Part shown: positions 14,153 to 23,018 of the stretch, piece by piece | Layout of the letters: every line of letters starts with the position of its first letter | Numbering within the stretch: position 1 is the first letter of the stretch | From: an uncultured Pseudomonas sp. | GTDB taxonomy: Bacteria; Pseudomonadota; Gammaproteobacteria; Pseudomonadales; Pseudomonadaceae | Assembly: GCF_946885885.1 (NCBI RefSeq) | Contig: NZ_CAMPHN010000023.1 | Coordinates: 1-40,923, forward strand | Reading direction: 5' to 3' | DNA: 40,923 nucleotides | Program-made: the position numbers and the translations under genes | Notes under the pieces: generated by a model | Seen by the model: only the letters and a program-made list of their open reading frames with translations | What the model was told of the DNA's origin: nothing | Databases searched by the model: none

Positions 14153-17017
14153 ATGGATGATCTCTACCCCGCCGACCCCGGCAATGTGCCCGCAACACTG
14201 ACCCGCCCCACCTCTGCCTATAAACACCAAGCCTGGCTCGCCGTTGCCAGCCTGGCGTTGTTTGTCATGCTGTATTTCGCTCTGGTCGGCTGGTTTGGCT
14301 GGACAGCTTGGCGCCTTATTCATACCGCGTTGCTCGGTGGCGACAACTCGATCGGCTATTTCCTGGTAGGCGGCAGCGCCGCTTTTCTCTGTGTTTTCAT
14401 GCTCAAGGCGCTGTTTTTCGTCAACCGCGGTGGCGCGCCCGACCATGTGCAGATTCTCCCGGAGGAGCAGCCCAAGCTGTTCGCCTTTCTCAATCAACTG
14501 GCCGATGAAGTCGGAGCACCGCGACCGCATCGGGTTTATCTGTCGGCGCGGGTGAATGCCGCGGTGTTCTATGACCTGTCGATCTTCAATCTGCTGTTCC
14601 CCTCACGCAAGAACCTGGAGGTCGGCCTGTCGCTGGTCAACGTGCTGACTCTGAGCGAGTTCAAGGCCGTCCTGGCTCACGAGTTCGGTCACTTCGCCCA
14701 GCGCTCCATGGCGATTGGCTGTTGGGTGTATATCGCCCAGCAGATCGCCGCCCATGTGATTGCCAAACGCGACGCCTTGGACAAATTTTTACGAGTGCTT
14801 TCGCGCATCGATCTACGCATCGCCTGGATCGGCTGGCTGCTGTCGCTGATCGTCTGGTCGATCCGCTCGTTGCTCGACACAGTGTTTCGTCTAGTGGTGC
14901 TGGCGCAGCGCGCGCTGTCGCGGCAGATGGAGTTCCAAGCTGACCTAGTAGCCGTATCGCTGACCGGTAGCGACGAACTGGTGCATGCCCTGCACAAGCT
15001 GCAATCGGCCGATGAGGCCTGGGATCGCGCTCTGTCGTTTGCCAATGGCGAATACCACCAGGGTCGCGCGGTGCGGGACTTGTTCAGCGCGCAGAGCCGG
15101 ATCATCGAGCGCATGACGCAGATCCTCAACGATCCGACCTATGGCAAGGTCCCGGCCAGCAATGCCGCGGCGCCGGATCGGCATCGCGTGTTCAGCGCCA
15201 GTTTCGCCCAGCCGCCACAAATGTGGTCGACCCACCCGGCCAATAGCGACCGCGAAGAGAACGCCAAGCGCGTCTACCTGCCAGCGGCTCACGACGCACG
15301 CAGCGCCTGGTTGTTGTTTCAGGATGCCGAGGCGGTGCGCCTGCAACTGACCCAGTCATTGTTCGATACCGCCGAACTGCAGCAGGTATCCCAGGAACAG
15401 TCGATGCAGGCGCTGGATGCCCGCTACGAGATGCTGCAGTACGCCGCGGACTACCAGGGCGCCTATCTCGGTCGCGAGCTGACGCGGCATACCGCCCAGG
15501 CTGACGAGCTGTATCGGGCCGATGCCGCGCCAGAGAATCTACTGGGCGCGTTGGCCGCGCTCTATCCTGTTTCGCTGGGCCAGGATCTAAGCCAGTTGCG
15601 CACCCTCGAAGAAGAGAAGTCGGTGCTGGAGGCGCTACGAGACAAGGTCTACAAGGCTTCCGGCGGCAGCATCATGTTCCGCGGCAACGCCGTCTCGCGG
15701 GGCGAGCTGGCGCGACTGATCGAACAGGTCGGCGAGGAGGCCGAGGCTGTGCGTGCGCGCATTCTCGATCACGATCGGCAGTGCCGCTGCGTGCACCTGG
15801 CCACCGCCCGGGTGCTGGGCAATGGCTGGGATCAGTACCTGGTCGGCCTGATTCGCGTGCGCCATTACGCCGAGCACAGCCTGGCCGACTTGCGCGACGC
15901 CCAGGGCCTGTTGGCCAACGTGATGGCGGTGGTTACCGCCGATGGCAAGGTCAGCGCCCGCGAGCTCAAGCGCCTGCTGAAAACCGCCAACGAACTGCAT
16001 GCCGTGATGCACGCCATCCATGGGCAGAAAACCGAGTTGCAACTCGACAGCGAACTCTGCAACCGCCTGGGCATCGAGTCCTGGGCCGCCTCGCTGGAAG
16101 CGTTCGACCTGCCCGCGGCGACCGACGCCAACGCCAACGACTGGATGCAGGTCATCGACGGCTGGGTGAACAGCCTCGCCGGGCAACTCTCCGCCTTGTG
16201 CTCGGCGACGCTGGAGCAGCTGCTGCATAGCGAAGCGGCGCTGGCCCGTCAATTGCGCGAAAACCAGGCACCGCAGATGGCGCCTGAGGCCTCGAGGATT
16301 CCGTCAGGCTATGCCGTATTGCTGCCTGGACGTGAGCGTAAACGGCAGACCAAGCTTGGTTGGTGGGATCGCTTCCAGATCGCCGATGGCTTTCCAGCCA
16401 CCCTGGCGCGGCTGCTGGTGGCCGGCGCTATCGTTGGCGCGGTGCTCGGCTTCGGCAGCCTCGCCGGAGTGGAGACCAGCGTTTCGGTGTACAACGGCCT
16501 GGGCACGCCCGTATTGGCACAAATCGGCAGCCGCACCGTGCAGGTGGCACCTTTTTCCGCGGCCCATATCGATGTGGAATTCAGCGACGACAGCCTGGTC
16601 AGCGCGCGTACCCTCGGCGGTGAGGTGATCGAGACATTCGCCCCGACGCTATCCGGTCTCGGCCTGCATTACGTTTACAACGTCGCCGGTGCCAGCCCGC
16701 TGGTGCTGTGGACAGCCGTCTACGGCAATGTCGCCGAAGTGCCGCCGAGTCTGCTTGGGGCACCGCGCTGGCTGAACTCGCGCGCGGACCTGTTCTTCAC
16801 CGATGCGCCGCAATCGATCAGCAGCAAAAGCGGCGGCGGTAAGCGTCAGGTACTCGACGGCGTGGGCGAGCGTGCGCCGGACGAAGTGCTCGAATTGGCG
16901 GCCAACGAAACGGAGGCCAAACAGATAGTGCGCGCGCGCTCCCGCTGGGACGATGCCGCAACGCCCCACGCCAGCACCTGGCAAAACTACGCCGAAAAAC
17001 TCGGCGCGGGCGACTGA
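14153..17017 (+). CDS. Large membrane-bound M48-family zinc metallopeptidase
   Basis: This 954-residue protein is far longer than ordinary HtpX/Ste24 peptidases. The ATG at 14153 follows GAGGAAATGGTA; an upstream in-frame ATG at 14078 is less likely. Two N-terminal helices (LAVASLALFVMLYFALVGW; FLVGGSAAFLCVFMLKALFF) precede the catalytic HEFGH (His176, Glu177, His180). The third metal ligand is probably in QMEFQADLVA near residue 260. Another helix pair follows the HEFGH (IAWIGWLLSLIVWSI). The long middle is helical, with VMAVVTADGKVSARELKRLL near residue 586 recalling TerB-type segments. A C-terminal helix (LLVAGAIVGAVLGFGSLAG) leads to a beta-rich tail with STETS-like strands. Likely role is membrane protein turnover or stress response. 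The catalytic core is sure; the rest is descriptive. Confidence 0.85.
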   Translation: MDDLYPADPGNVPATLTRPTSAYKHQAWLAVASLALFVMLYFALVGWFGWTAWRLIHTALLGGDNSIGYFLVGGSAAFLCVFMLKALFFVNRGGAPDHVQILPEEQPKLFAFLNQLADEVGAPRPHRVYLSARVNAAVFYDLSIFNLLFPSRKNLEVGLSLVNVLTLSEFKAVLAHEFGHFAQRSMAIGCWVYIAQQIAAHVIAKRDALDKFLRVLSRIDLRIAWIGWLLSLIVWSIRSLLDTVFRLVVLAQRALSRQMEFQADLVAVSLTGSDELVHALHKLQSADEAWDRALSFANGEYHQGRAVRDLFSAQSRIIERMTQILNDPTYGKVPASNAAAPDRHRVFSASFAQPPQMWSTHPANSDREENAKRVYLPAAHDARSAWLLFQDAEAVRLQLTQSLFDTAELQQVSQEQSMQALDARYEMLQYAADYQGAYLGRELTRHTAQADELYRADAAPENLLGALAALYPVSLGQDLSQLRTLEEEKSVLEALRDKVYKASGGSIMFRGNAVSRGELARLIEQVGEEAEAVRARILDHDRQCRCVHLATARVLGNGWDQYLVGLIRVRHYAEHSLADLRDAQGLLANVMAVVTADGKVSARELKRLLKTANELHAVMHAIHGQKTELQLDSELCNRLGIESWAASLEAFDLPAATDANANDWMQVIDGWVNSLAGQLSALCSATLEQLLHSEAALARQLRENQAPQMAPEASRIPSGYAVLLPGRERKRQTKLGWWDRFQIADGFPATLARLLVAGAIVGAVLGFGSLAGVETSVSVYNGLGTPVLAQIGSRTVQVAPFSAAHIDVEFSDDSLVSARTLGGEVIETFAPTLSGLGLHYVYNVAGASPLVLWTAVYGNVAEVPPSLLGAPRWLNSRADLFFTDAPQSISSKSGGGKRQVLDGVGERAPDEVLELAANETEAKQIVRARSRWDDAATPHASTWQNYAEKLGAGD

Positions 17018-17092
17018 GCGAAGCCCGGATAGGATCTGTTGGTCGCGCGGATGGCGGACAAACCTTCGGCATGTCCGCCTGACGCCGCTCTG

Positions 17093-17174
17093 GTAGCCCC
17101 GATGCAATCCGGGAGCGGTCGTCGCTGCACAGACTTTTCTTTTTCCCGGATTGCATCCGGGATCTACGGGCTGG
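17093..17174. repeat. TAGCCCGGATG-type palindromic repeat pair
   Basis: TAGCCCCGATGCAATCCGGG at 17093 is faced by CCCGGATTGCATCCGGGA near 17145, making an 80-bp stem-loop-capable element. The same family recurs at 27118, 27247 and 31588, and as a partial copy at 21483. A separate hairpin GGCGGACA/TGTCCGCC lies just upstream at 17053-17079. Confidence 0.75.
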
Positions 17175-17252
17175 GGCAAACGCGAACAGGCCAGGGCCAC
17201 CGAAGAGGCCGGTCGCGCTGTGCTAAGTAGTTTGTAATTGGTTGCAGCCTAT

Positions 17253-17308
17253 CGCGGCTAAAGCCCCTCCCACGGATCGTGGCGACTGTGGGAGGGGCTT
17301 TGGCCGCG
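17253..17308. repeat. 56-bp inverted repeat, GGCTAAAGCCCCTCCCAC family
   Basis: CGCGGCTAAAGCCCCTCCCAC at the left faces GTGGGAGGGGCTTTGGCCGCG at the right, 21-base arms with two mismatches (G-T type). A related CCCCTCCCACGGA core appears inside the element at 30268-30351. It lies about 30 bp beyond the stop of the minus-strand DUF799 gene and may end that transcript. Confidence 0.7.
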
Positions 17309-17338
17309 AGTTTTTCCGCAGTCCGGTTCCATGAGGCC

Positions 17339-18016
17339 CTACTGCGCCGCCAGTTGGTTCTGCGGGTATTGCGGCGAGCGCGGGCCGGGCAGGATGCCAT
17401 TGGTGCGCGGGCTGAGCAGGCGCTGGCTGGTGATGCCGGCGACCTGATGGCCGCGCTCGCTGAGGGTGTTGATGATCTGGTTGACCGCCGCGGTGATCAG
17501 CATGCCGATCAGGCCGCCGCCGGAGTTGTTCTGGTTCTCCGCGGTGCTGGCGAAGGCGCTGCCTTCCCAGAGCAATTGGCCGCTGCGCAGGTCGACGAGT
17601 TTGGCATTGGCGGCCACCGCGACTTCGCTGACGAGCACCTTGTAGCTGCTGCCGTATTGGCTGACCTCGATATAGAGCGCGGCGTCCGCGCCGAAGATTT
17701 CGTGCAGTTTGGCCGGTGGCGCCTGGTGCATGTCTTCGGGGTTGATCAGGCCGTTCTGTTTGAAGGTTTCGTCGACCAGGGCGACCGGCAGCACGTAGTA
17801 GCCCGCCTCGGCGAGTGGGTGCGTCACCTGCGCGAGCATGCTGTAAGTCGCCTTGACGTCCGGCGAGGTGTTGACCGGCGGCAGCACCACGATCGAGGTC
17901 GGGTTGCTCTGCCGAAAGGCGCTGTAGTCATACGCCGGGGGCGGTGCGACGCAACCGGCGAGCAAGCCGGCGAGCAGCAGCGCGAACAGCTTGGAAAGGG
18001 TTGGGAAAGGCATCAT
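17339..18016 (-). CDS. DUF799 (GNA1162-like) lipoprotein
   Basis: This gene encodes 225 residues with a lipoprotein signal (LFALLLAGLLAGC, lipobox LAGC). The mature part matches DUF799, whose best-known member is the meningococcal lipoprotein GNA1162: SIVVLPPVNTSPDVKATYSM, PLAEAGYYVLPVALVDETF and GADAALYIEV. The fold is TolB-N-like. It ends with a low-complexity Pro/Gln tail (PGPRSPQYPQNQLAAQ). It is the third gene of a CsgG-like/DUF4810/DUF799 operon, 17 bp after DUF4810. This trio recurs in many Gram-negatives and is thought to form an outer-membrane lipoprotein complex of uncertain purpose. A second in-frame ATG at 18013 is equally possible. Confidence 0.9.
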   Translation of the reverse strand: MMPFPTLSKLFALLLAGLLAGCVAPPPAYDYSAFRQSNPTSIVVLPPVNTSPDVKATYSMLAQVTHPLAEAGYYVLPVALVDETFKQNGLINPEDMHQAPPAKLHEIFGADAALYIEVSQYGSSYKVLVSEVAVAANAKLVDLRSGQLLWEGSAFASTAENQNNSGGGLIGMLITAAVNQIINTLSERGHQVAGITSQRLLSPRTNGILPGPRSPQYPQNQLAAQ

Positions 18017-18033
18017 CGATGATCGGTCTCGGG

Positions 18034-18393
18034 TTATTTCGCGGCGTTGCGTAGAAGAAAGTCCATGTAGGGCGCGGACTCCGGGAACAGCGCTTTTTCG
18101 GTTTCGAATTGCTGGCGCACCTGATCGGCCTTGCCTACTTGCGCGTAGAGCATGCCCAGGTGCGCATGGAAACCGGGGGCGGGCGTGTGGTCGCGGCTGC
18201 GGGCCTCTTGCAGGCTGGCCTCCAGGGCGGCGATCTGTTGCGCCGGGTCGCTGCTTTCACCGGTGAAATGGGCGTAGACCTGTTCCTGGTAGCCGCTCCA
18301 GTGATAAAGCGACCGCGGCTGGTTGGCGCAACCGCCGAGCAACACGGCGGCCAGCAGTAAGAGCGCGTTGGGTTTCAAGCGAACTGCATTCAT
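18034..18393 (-). CDS. DUF4810 lipoprotein
   Basis: This gene encodes about 119 residues: MNAVRLKPNALLLLAAVLLG then GCANQP, a lipobox LGGC. The mature region YHWSGYQEQVYAHFTGES and the helical tail (AHLGMLYAQVGKADQVRQQF) fit DUF4810, which looks like a short TPR-type helical repeat. I choose ATG 18393 because AAGGA lies at the right distance; an ATG at 18417 overlaps the CsgG-like stop (ATGA) and would add eight residues. The gene lies between CsgG-like and DUF799, so all three lipoproteins are almost certainly made together and interact in the outer membrane. Confidence 0.9.
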   Translation of the reverse strand: MNAVRLKPNALLLLAAVLLGGCANQPRSLYHWSGYQEQVYAHFTGESSDPAQQIAALEASLQEARSRDHTPAPGFHAHLGMLYAQVGKADQVRQQFETEKALFPESAPYMDFLLRNAAK

Positions 18394-18413
18394 CCGGATT
18401 TTTCCTTCGCTGC

Positions 18414-19085
18414 TCATTTCGCGGGGTGCCAGGCACCGCTGTCGACGCCGCTTACCAGGTTGTTCACCGCTTCGCGGATGGCCAGGTCGAGGACCTTGCC
18501 GTTCAGCGTCGAGTCGTAGCTGGCGGTGCCGCCGAAGCCGATCACTTCGCGGTTGGAGAGGCTGTACTCGCCCGCGCCTTGGGCCGAGTACACCACTTCG
18601 GACGTGCGCACATCGACGATATTGAGGCTGACCTTGGCATAGGCGATTTGCTCTTTGCCGCGGCCGAGGATGCCGAACAGCTGATGGTCGCCGACCACCT
18701 TGCGGCCGAACTCGGTGACATCGCCGGTCACCACGAAGTCGGCGCCGCGCAATTGCTGGGCTTTTTGCGCGATCTGGCTTTCCTGCTGGATCTCCGCCAG
18801 GTTGTCGCGATCCAGCACGTTGAAGCGGTTGGATTGTTGCAGGTGGGTGATCAGCAGAGTTTTCGCCTGGCCGCCGAGGCGGTCGACGCCATCGGAAAAC
18901 AGCCCGCGCATATAGCTGGAGCGGTTATCGAACTTACCCACCGCGATCGGGTTGCGCGGCCCTTGATAGTGACTTTGGGCGGAGGCCACCTGAGGCACTT
19001 CCAGGGTGCGCGACTGTTCGGTGGCGCAGCCGCTGAGCAGGCCCAATAGACCGAGCAGGCTGAGGGCACGGATTGCTGTTCTCAT
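18414..19085 (-). CDS. CsgG/HfaB-family outer-membrane lipoprotein
   Basis: This gene encodes 223 residues with signal MRTAIRALSLLGLLGLLSGC (lipobox LSGC). The mature domain is CsgG-like: NPIAVGKFDNRSSYMRGLFS, LLITHLQQSNRFNVLDRDNL, EIQQESQIAQKAQQLRGADF, VTGDVTEFGRK and KVSLNIVDVRTSEVVYSAQG. CsgG itself is the nonameric curli secretion pore, but no curli subunit or CsgE/F gene is nearby. In the CsgG-DUF4810-DUF799 arrangement the exported substrate, if any, is unknown. I use ATG 19085, preceded by GAGAA; a longer frame to 19205 has no signal peptide at its start. It heads the operon; the divergent gene is a chemoreceptor 425 bp away. Confidence 0.9.
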   Translation of the reverse strand: MRTAIRALSLLGLLGLLSGCATEQSRTLEVPQVASAQSHYQGPRNPIAVGKFDNRSSYMRGLFSDGVDRLGGQAKTLLITHLQQSNRFNVLDRDNLAEIQQESQIAQKAQQLRGADFVVTGDVTEFGRKVVGDHQLFGILGRGKEQIAYAKVSLNIVDVRTSEVVYSAQGAGEYSLSNREVIGFGGTASYDSTLNGKVLDLAIREAVNNLVSGVDSGAWHPAK

Positions 19086-19510
19086 AATGTTGTTCTCGTT
19101 GGCAGGGGCTTGAGCTGGAGTGGTAATCGCGCAGCGACCGGTGCTGGCTTGCACATGGGCGGGCGAGACGCCGAGTGTCGACGTGGGGTGGTTTGGTGCA
19201 TCCATGACCAGATAATCCTTGGGGGCCGGGTGGGAACCGGATTCGATGCGCGGCTGGCCTATCGCCAGTGCCGGCGCAGTCTACAAATAATGCGCTCCGC
19301 TGGCCAGGGCGGAAAAGCCGCGCAAGGGTGCGTACTCCCGGCGCCGCCATGTGCCTCCGGTCGCCCCGGCTCACGTAAGCCGGCCGACGGCTATGCTTCT
19401 TCTCAATATCCGCAATGGAGTGCCGATCGTTCAAAAGCAATGAATCTTGCAATTTGTATACAATTCTGTGTCCAATAATTTGCCTGATTACTCTACAAAG
19501 GTGGTCCCCC
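19086..19510. other. Divergent intergenic region between csgG-like operon and chemoreceptor
   Basis: I see no convincing gene in this gap; a frame at 19110-19478 has no coding character. The right part, from about 19435, is AT-rich and probably carries the chemoreceptor promoter, with the TTGTATACAA palindrome at 19454-19463 about 50 bp before its start. Confidence 0.5.
19454..19463. promoter_or_regulatory. TTGTATACAA palindrome, candidate GntR-family operator
   Basis: A perfect 10-bp palindrome, TTGTATACAA, sits 47 bp upstream of the chemoreceptor ATG in an AT-rich stretch. This is the core recognised by several GntR regulators of the FadR/FCD and related groups. No GntR gene is present in this window, so the regulator would be elsewhere. 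The assignment is by motif only. Confidence 0.4.
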
Positions 19511-21442
19511 ATGCGCTTGTGGAAACGTAGCATTCAGTGGCAGCTGATACTCAGCATGGGGGCGGCGTTGCTCGCCAGTATCCTGATCGTGGTGGCCATC
19601 TATTCGGCGGTGGTCAACCGCCTGACCGATCGCTATCTGCTGCAGGAAGCCTTGCCGGCCAGCATTCTGGCGATTCGCAACGACCTGGAGCGGGTGCTGG
19701 CCGAGCCGCTGACCGCCGCCCGCGGCATCGCGGAAAACACCCTGGTGCTCGATTGGCTGGCGCAAGGCGAAGACGCCGCGCAGCAGCCCGCGTTCGTGCG
19801 CTATCTGGCCAGCGTGCAGAGTCAGCAGAAGGCGCTGACGACCTTTATCGTGGCGGCCGACAGCGGCAATTACTTCACCGGCAAGGGCCTGGATCGCACC
19901 CTGACTCGCGGCCCGGCGGACAATGCCTGGTTCTATGGTTTTCTCGACAGCGGCAAGCAGCGCTCGTTGGATATCGATATCGACGCCACCACCCGCACGC
20001 CGACGCTGTTCATCAATCAGCGGCTGTCCGCCGGCGGCAAGGTGCTTGGCGTCGCGGGGCTGGGCTTCAGCCTGAGCGGCATGTCCGAACTGATCAGCAA
20101 TTTCCGCTTTGGCGAGCAGGGGCGGATCTACCTGGTCAGCGCCGATGGCCGGATCAAGGTGCACCCCGATTCGGCGCTCAACGATCAGCGCGAGCTGCGT
20201 GAGCTGGTCGGCGATCAGGCCGCCCGCGAGTTGCTCAAGGACGCTGCCGCGGTGCAACGCTTCAGCCGCGACGGCGAAAATTTTCTGGCCTTGTCGCAAC
20301 CGCTGCCGGCCTTGGGCTGGCTGTTGGTCAGCGAGGTGCCGGAGGCGGAAATCTACGGCGAGGCGCGTCAAGCCCTGTTGATGACCACCCTGATCGGCGT
20401 GGCCGTGGCGTTGCTGTTCCTCGGTTTGGTGGTGTTGTTGGCGCGTGGCCTGGTGCGGCCGATTCGTCAGGTGACCAAGGCCCTGGTGGAGATCGGCGGC
20501 GGTGGCGGCGACCTGACGCGCCGTCTGGACGAGTCGCGGGCCGACGAGTTGGGCGATCTGGCGCGAGGCTTCAATGCCTTTATCGGTGGGCAGCGCAGCT
20601 TGATCGGCGATGTTCTGGCGACTAGCGAACGCCTGCGCAATGCGGTCAAGCAGGTCGCTCAGGTGGTGGAGAACACCGCCGGGCGTTCGGGCCAACAGCA
20701 GGAAATGACCGACATGGTGGCCACCGCGGTGCATGAGATGGGCCTGACCGTGCAGGAGATCGCGCGCAACGCCAACAACGCCGCGCAGGCCTCGCGCAGC
20801 GCCCGCGACGAAGCCCAGCAGGCGCGTCAGGTGGTCGGCCAATCGATCACCCACATCGAAAAAATGTCCACCGACATCGGCGGCGCGGCGGAGGCGGTCA
20901 GCCAATTGGCGCATCAGGTGGGCTCCATCGACCAGGTGCTGGCGGTGATCCGCGGCATCTCCGAGCAGACCAACCTGCTGGCGCTCAACGCCGCCATCGA
21001 AGCGGCGCGGGCCGGGGAAATGGGCCGCGGTTTCGCCGTGGTCGCCGACGAGGTGCGCACCCTGGCCAGCCGCACCCAGGCCTCCACCGATGAGATTCAA
21101 CAAATGATCGCCGGCTTGAAGCAGGGCGCGGAAACCGCGGTCAGCTCCATGCACGCCGGCCAGGCCGCGACCGGCACCGGTGTCGAGGCCAGCCAGCGCA
21201 CTGGGCAGTCGTTGAGCGCGATCACCGAGCAGGTGGAACGGATCAGCGACATGAACACCCAGGTGGCGGCGGCGACCGAGGAGCAGAGTTCGGTGACCGA
21301 GGAAATCAACCGCAACGTGCAGGGCATCGCCGACCTGGCCCACGCCACCGCCGATGAGGCGCGCAACTGCCGCGAAGATTGCCAGACCCTGCGCGGCCTG
21401 GCCGACGACCTGGCCAAGCAGATGGGCAACTTCCGTCTTTGA
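19511..21442 (+). CDS. Methyl-accepting chemotaxis protein with periplasmic dCache-type sensor
   Basis: This 643-residue chemoreceptor starts at ATG 19511 after AAGGTGG. One helix at residues 10-33 is followed by a periplasmic segment to about residue 290. That segment reads like a double Cache domain ([77 protein letters not shown]). A second helix ([20 protein letters not shown]) and a HAMP domain ([13 protein letters not shown]...) come next. The signalling tip [19 protein letters not shown] lies near residues 484-502 with methylation helices on both sides. No CheB/CheR-binding pentapeptide is visible at the end (QMGNFRL). The ligand is unknown. A possible GntR operator upstream suggests expression tied to a metabolite. 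Confidence 0.92.
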   Translation: MRLWKRSIQWQLILSMGAALLASILIVVAIYSAVVNRLTDRYLLQEALPASILAIRNDLERVLAEPLTAARGIAENTLVLDWLAQGEDAAQQPAFVRYLASVQSQQKALTTFIVAADSGNYFTGKGLDRTLTRGPADNAWFYGFLDSGKQRSLDIDIDATTRTPTLFINQRLSAGGKVLGVAGLGFSLSGMSELISNFRFGEQGRIYLVSADGRIKVHPDSALNDQRELRELVGDQAARELLKDAAAVQRFSRDGENFLALSQPLPALGWLLVSEVPEAEIYGEARQALLMTTLIGVAVALLFLGLVVLLARGLVRPIRQVTKALVEIGGGGGDLTRRLDESRADELGDLARGFNAFIGGQRSLIGDVLATSERLRNAVKQVAQVVENTAGRSGQQQEMTDMVATAVHEMGLTVQEIARNANNAAQASRSARDEAQQARQVVGQSITHIEKMSTDIGGAAEAVSQLAHQVGSIDQVLAVIRGISEQTNLLALNAAIEAARAGEMGRGFAVVADEVRTLASRTQASTDEIQQMIAGLKQGAETAVSSMHAGQAATGTGVEASQRTGQSLSAITEQVERISDMNTQVAAATEEQSSVTEEINRNVQGIADLAHATADEARNCREDCQTLRGLADDLAKQMGNFRL

Positions 21443-21565
21443 TCGGCAGCGCAGAGCGCATCGCGAGCGGCGGTGGGGCTCCCCGGATTTCATCCGGGAT
21501 ACGGACGCTGTGTGGATGACGCTTTATCCATCCACCATCGCGGTTGGTGGGTAAAGCGTCAGTCC
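21443..21565. other. Downstream spacer with partial CCCGGAT hairpin
   Basis: CCCGGATTTCATCCGGG at 21484-21500 is a stem-loop of the same family as the TAGCCCGGATG repeats. It lies about 40 bp after the chemoreceptor stop and could act as its 3' structure, although no T-run follows. Confidence 0.5.
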
Positions 21566-21806
21566 GTAGGTTGGGTTAGCGGCGGCTATCATGGTTCAAG
21601 CAGCGACATCGTCGTCGGTCGCCGCGTAACCCAACAAGGTCTCTGTGCGATGTCGTGGGTGATCGGGCATTGTGCATACCGCTCGGCAGCATGGGTATCG
21701 CTCGTCTCGCCCCTACATCCCGCTGGAACGACGTTTTGTTGGGTTACGCGGCGTTTATCTATGGTGTCGACGATAGCTGGCGTGGGTCGCCGCTAACCCA
21801 ACCTAC
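21566..21806. repeat. 241-bp nested palindromic element (GTAGGTTGGGTTAGC family)
   Basis: The outer 19-bp arms GTAGGTTGGGTTAGCGGCG (21566-21584) and its exact reverse complement (21788-21806) bound the element. Inner 17-bp arms GCCGCGTAACCCAACAA (21621-21637) and its exact complement (21736-21752) lie inside. Each half is itself palindromic (GTTGGGTTA...TAACCCAAC). It ends 15 bp beyond the minus-strand diguanylate cyclase stop. No gene is inside, so it is MITE-like and non-autonomous. Confidence 0.8.
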
Positions 21807-21821
21807 TCTGCATTCTGATGC

Positions 21822-22958
21822 CTAATCGCTCGCCAGCACCAGGCGGTTGCGTCCGGTTTTCTTCGCTTGGTAGAGGGCATCGTCGACGCGTTTGAACAGC
21901 GCTTCCGGGCTCGCGTCGCGCTTGGGGTCGAAGCAGCCGACGCCGATGCTGGCGCTGACCGAAAGGCTGCTACCCGGAACTTCGAGGGGGTGCGCGGCGA
22001 GGTCGGCGATAAAGCTCTCGGCCAGGCGACGCGCTTGTTCCAGTGCGGTATTTGGCATCAGCACGCCGAACTCCTCGCCGCCCAGGCGCAGCAAGGTATC
22101 GCTGTCGCGGCGGAACACATGGCGCATGCGTGCGGCGAATGCGCTGAGGTAGGCGTCCCCGCAGGCATGGCCGAACTCATCGTTGATCCGTTTGAAAAAG
22201 TCGATGTCCAGCAACACCAGCGACAGCGGGGCGGAGCGTTGTTGCGCGCTGTCGACCAGCGCGGGGAACAGCGTATTGAACTCGTAGCGATTGCCCAGTT
22301 GGGTCAGGCTGTCGGTGCGGCTGAGGTGCTCCAGGCTGGCCTGCTGCTCGAGCAGTTTCAGCTCCAAAGCCAGGGTGTTGCGGTATTCGCGGTGGCTGCG
22401 GTTGAGCACCAGCAGCAAATAGCTGAGGTAGAACGCGAGGGTGGTCAGCGGGCCGAGGCGTTCACGCCAATCCAGGCCCAAGGCGAACAGCCCCGGCAGA
22501 TACAGCAGGGCCACGGTCAGCATGGCGCGCTTTTTATCCATGCTGAAGTTGTACGCCATCGCCGTGCTGAAGGCGATGGTGCTCAGGGTGGCGACCAACC
22601 AGGAGTCGCTGAAGGCCGGGTTGTTCAGCGCCCAGGCGTGCAATAGGCCCCAGCACAAGCCGGTGAGCGCGATCAGATACCAGTGACGGTTCAGCCAGCG
22701 GCGCAACGATAGGTCATCGGTTTCGTCGGGTAGCCGGTGGCGCAAGCGCAGGACCAACAATGCCGTGAACACCAGGCTTGCGCCGACCCCGAACGGCATC
22801 TGCTCGGCAGGCACGTTGCTGAACAGCCAGGTGAGGAGCCAGGCCGCCAGATAATAGACCCCGCCGAGGCGCGTGCGAGTGCGCGTGTCCTGCGCTTCGC
22901 GCCACAGGGCGAAGGCCTCGGCTGTATGGGGGATTTCGTTATAGGGCATGGTGGCCAT
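21822..22958 (-). CDS. Membrane diguanylate cyclase (GGDEF domain)
   Basis: This 378-residue enzyme should make cyclic di-GMP from two GTP. The N-terminal 200 residues contain about six membrane helices (e.g. GVYYLAAWLLTWLFSNV; LIALTGLCWGLLHAWAL; TLAFYLSYLLLVL), with no recognised sensor family. The GGDEF domain follows: LSRTDSLTQLGNRYEF, LVLLDIDFFKRINDEFGHAC and the active GGEEF at residues 293-297. An RxxD inhibitory site (RDSD, residues 284-287) is placed exactly five residues before GGEEF, so product feedback is expected. SVSASIGVGCF and DDALYQAKKTGRNRLV complete the domain. Everything needed for activity is present. It stands alone on the minus strand, downstream of and in the same direction as the SulP/USP/DksA operon. 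Confidence 0.93.
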   Translation of the reverse strand: MATMPYNEIPHTAEAFALWREAQDTRTRTRLGGVYYLAAWLLTWLFSNVPAEQMPFGVGASLVFTALLVLRLRHRLPDETDDLSLRRWLNRHWYLIALTGLCWGLLHAWALNNPAFSDSWLVATLSTIAFSTAMAYNFSMDKKRAMLTVALLYLPGLFALGLDWRERLGPLTTLAFYLSYLLLVLNRSHREYRNTLALELKLLEQQASLEHLSRTDSLTQLGNRYEFNTLFPALVDSAQQRSAPLSLVLLDIDFFKRINDEFGHACGDAYLSAFAARMRHVFRRDSDTLLRLGGEEFGVLMPNTALEQARRLAESFIADLAAHPLEVPGSSLSVSASIGVGCFDPKRDASPEALFKRVDDALYQAKKTGRNRLVLASD

Positions 22959-23018
22959 CGCGGCGGACTACAGCGTGCAGATTACTGTGATCGAAGCGGG
23001 AAAGCTTGCCAATAGCCA

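Noticed and set aside
18414..19085. Curli secretion operon
   Set aside because: The CsgG-like gene lacks csgA/B/E/F neighbours and sits with DUF4810 and DUF799 instead.
19110..19478. Open frame of 122 codons between the csgG-like gene and the chemoreceptor
   Set aside because: It has no ribosome site, no family resemblance and runs over the chemoreceptor promoter region; it looks like a chance frame in GC-rich sequence.
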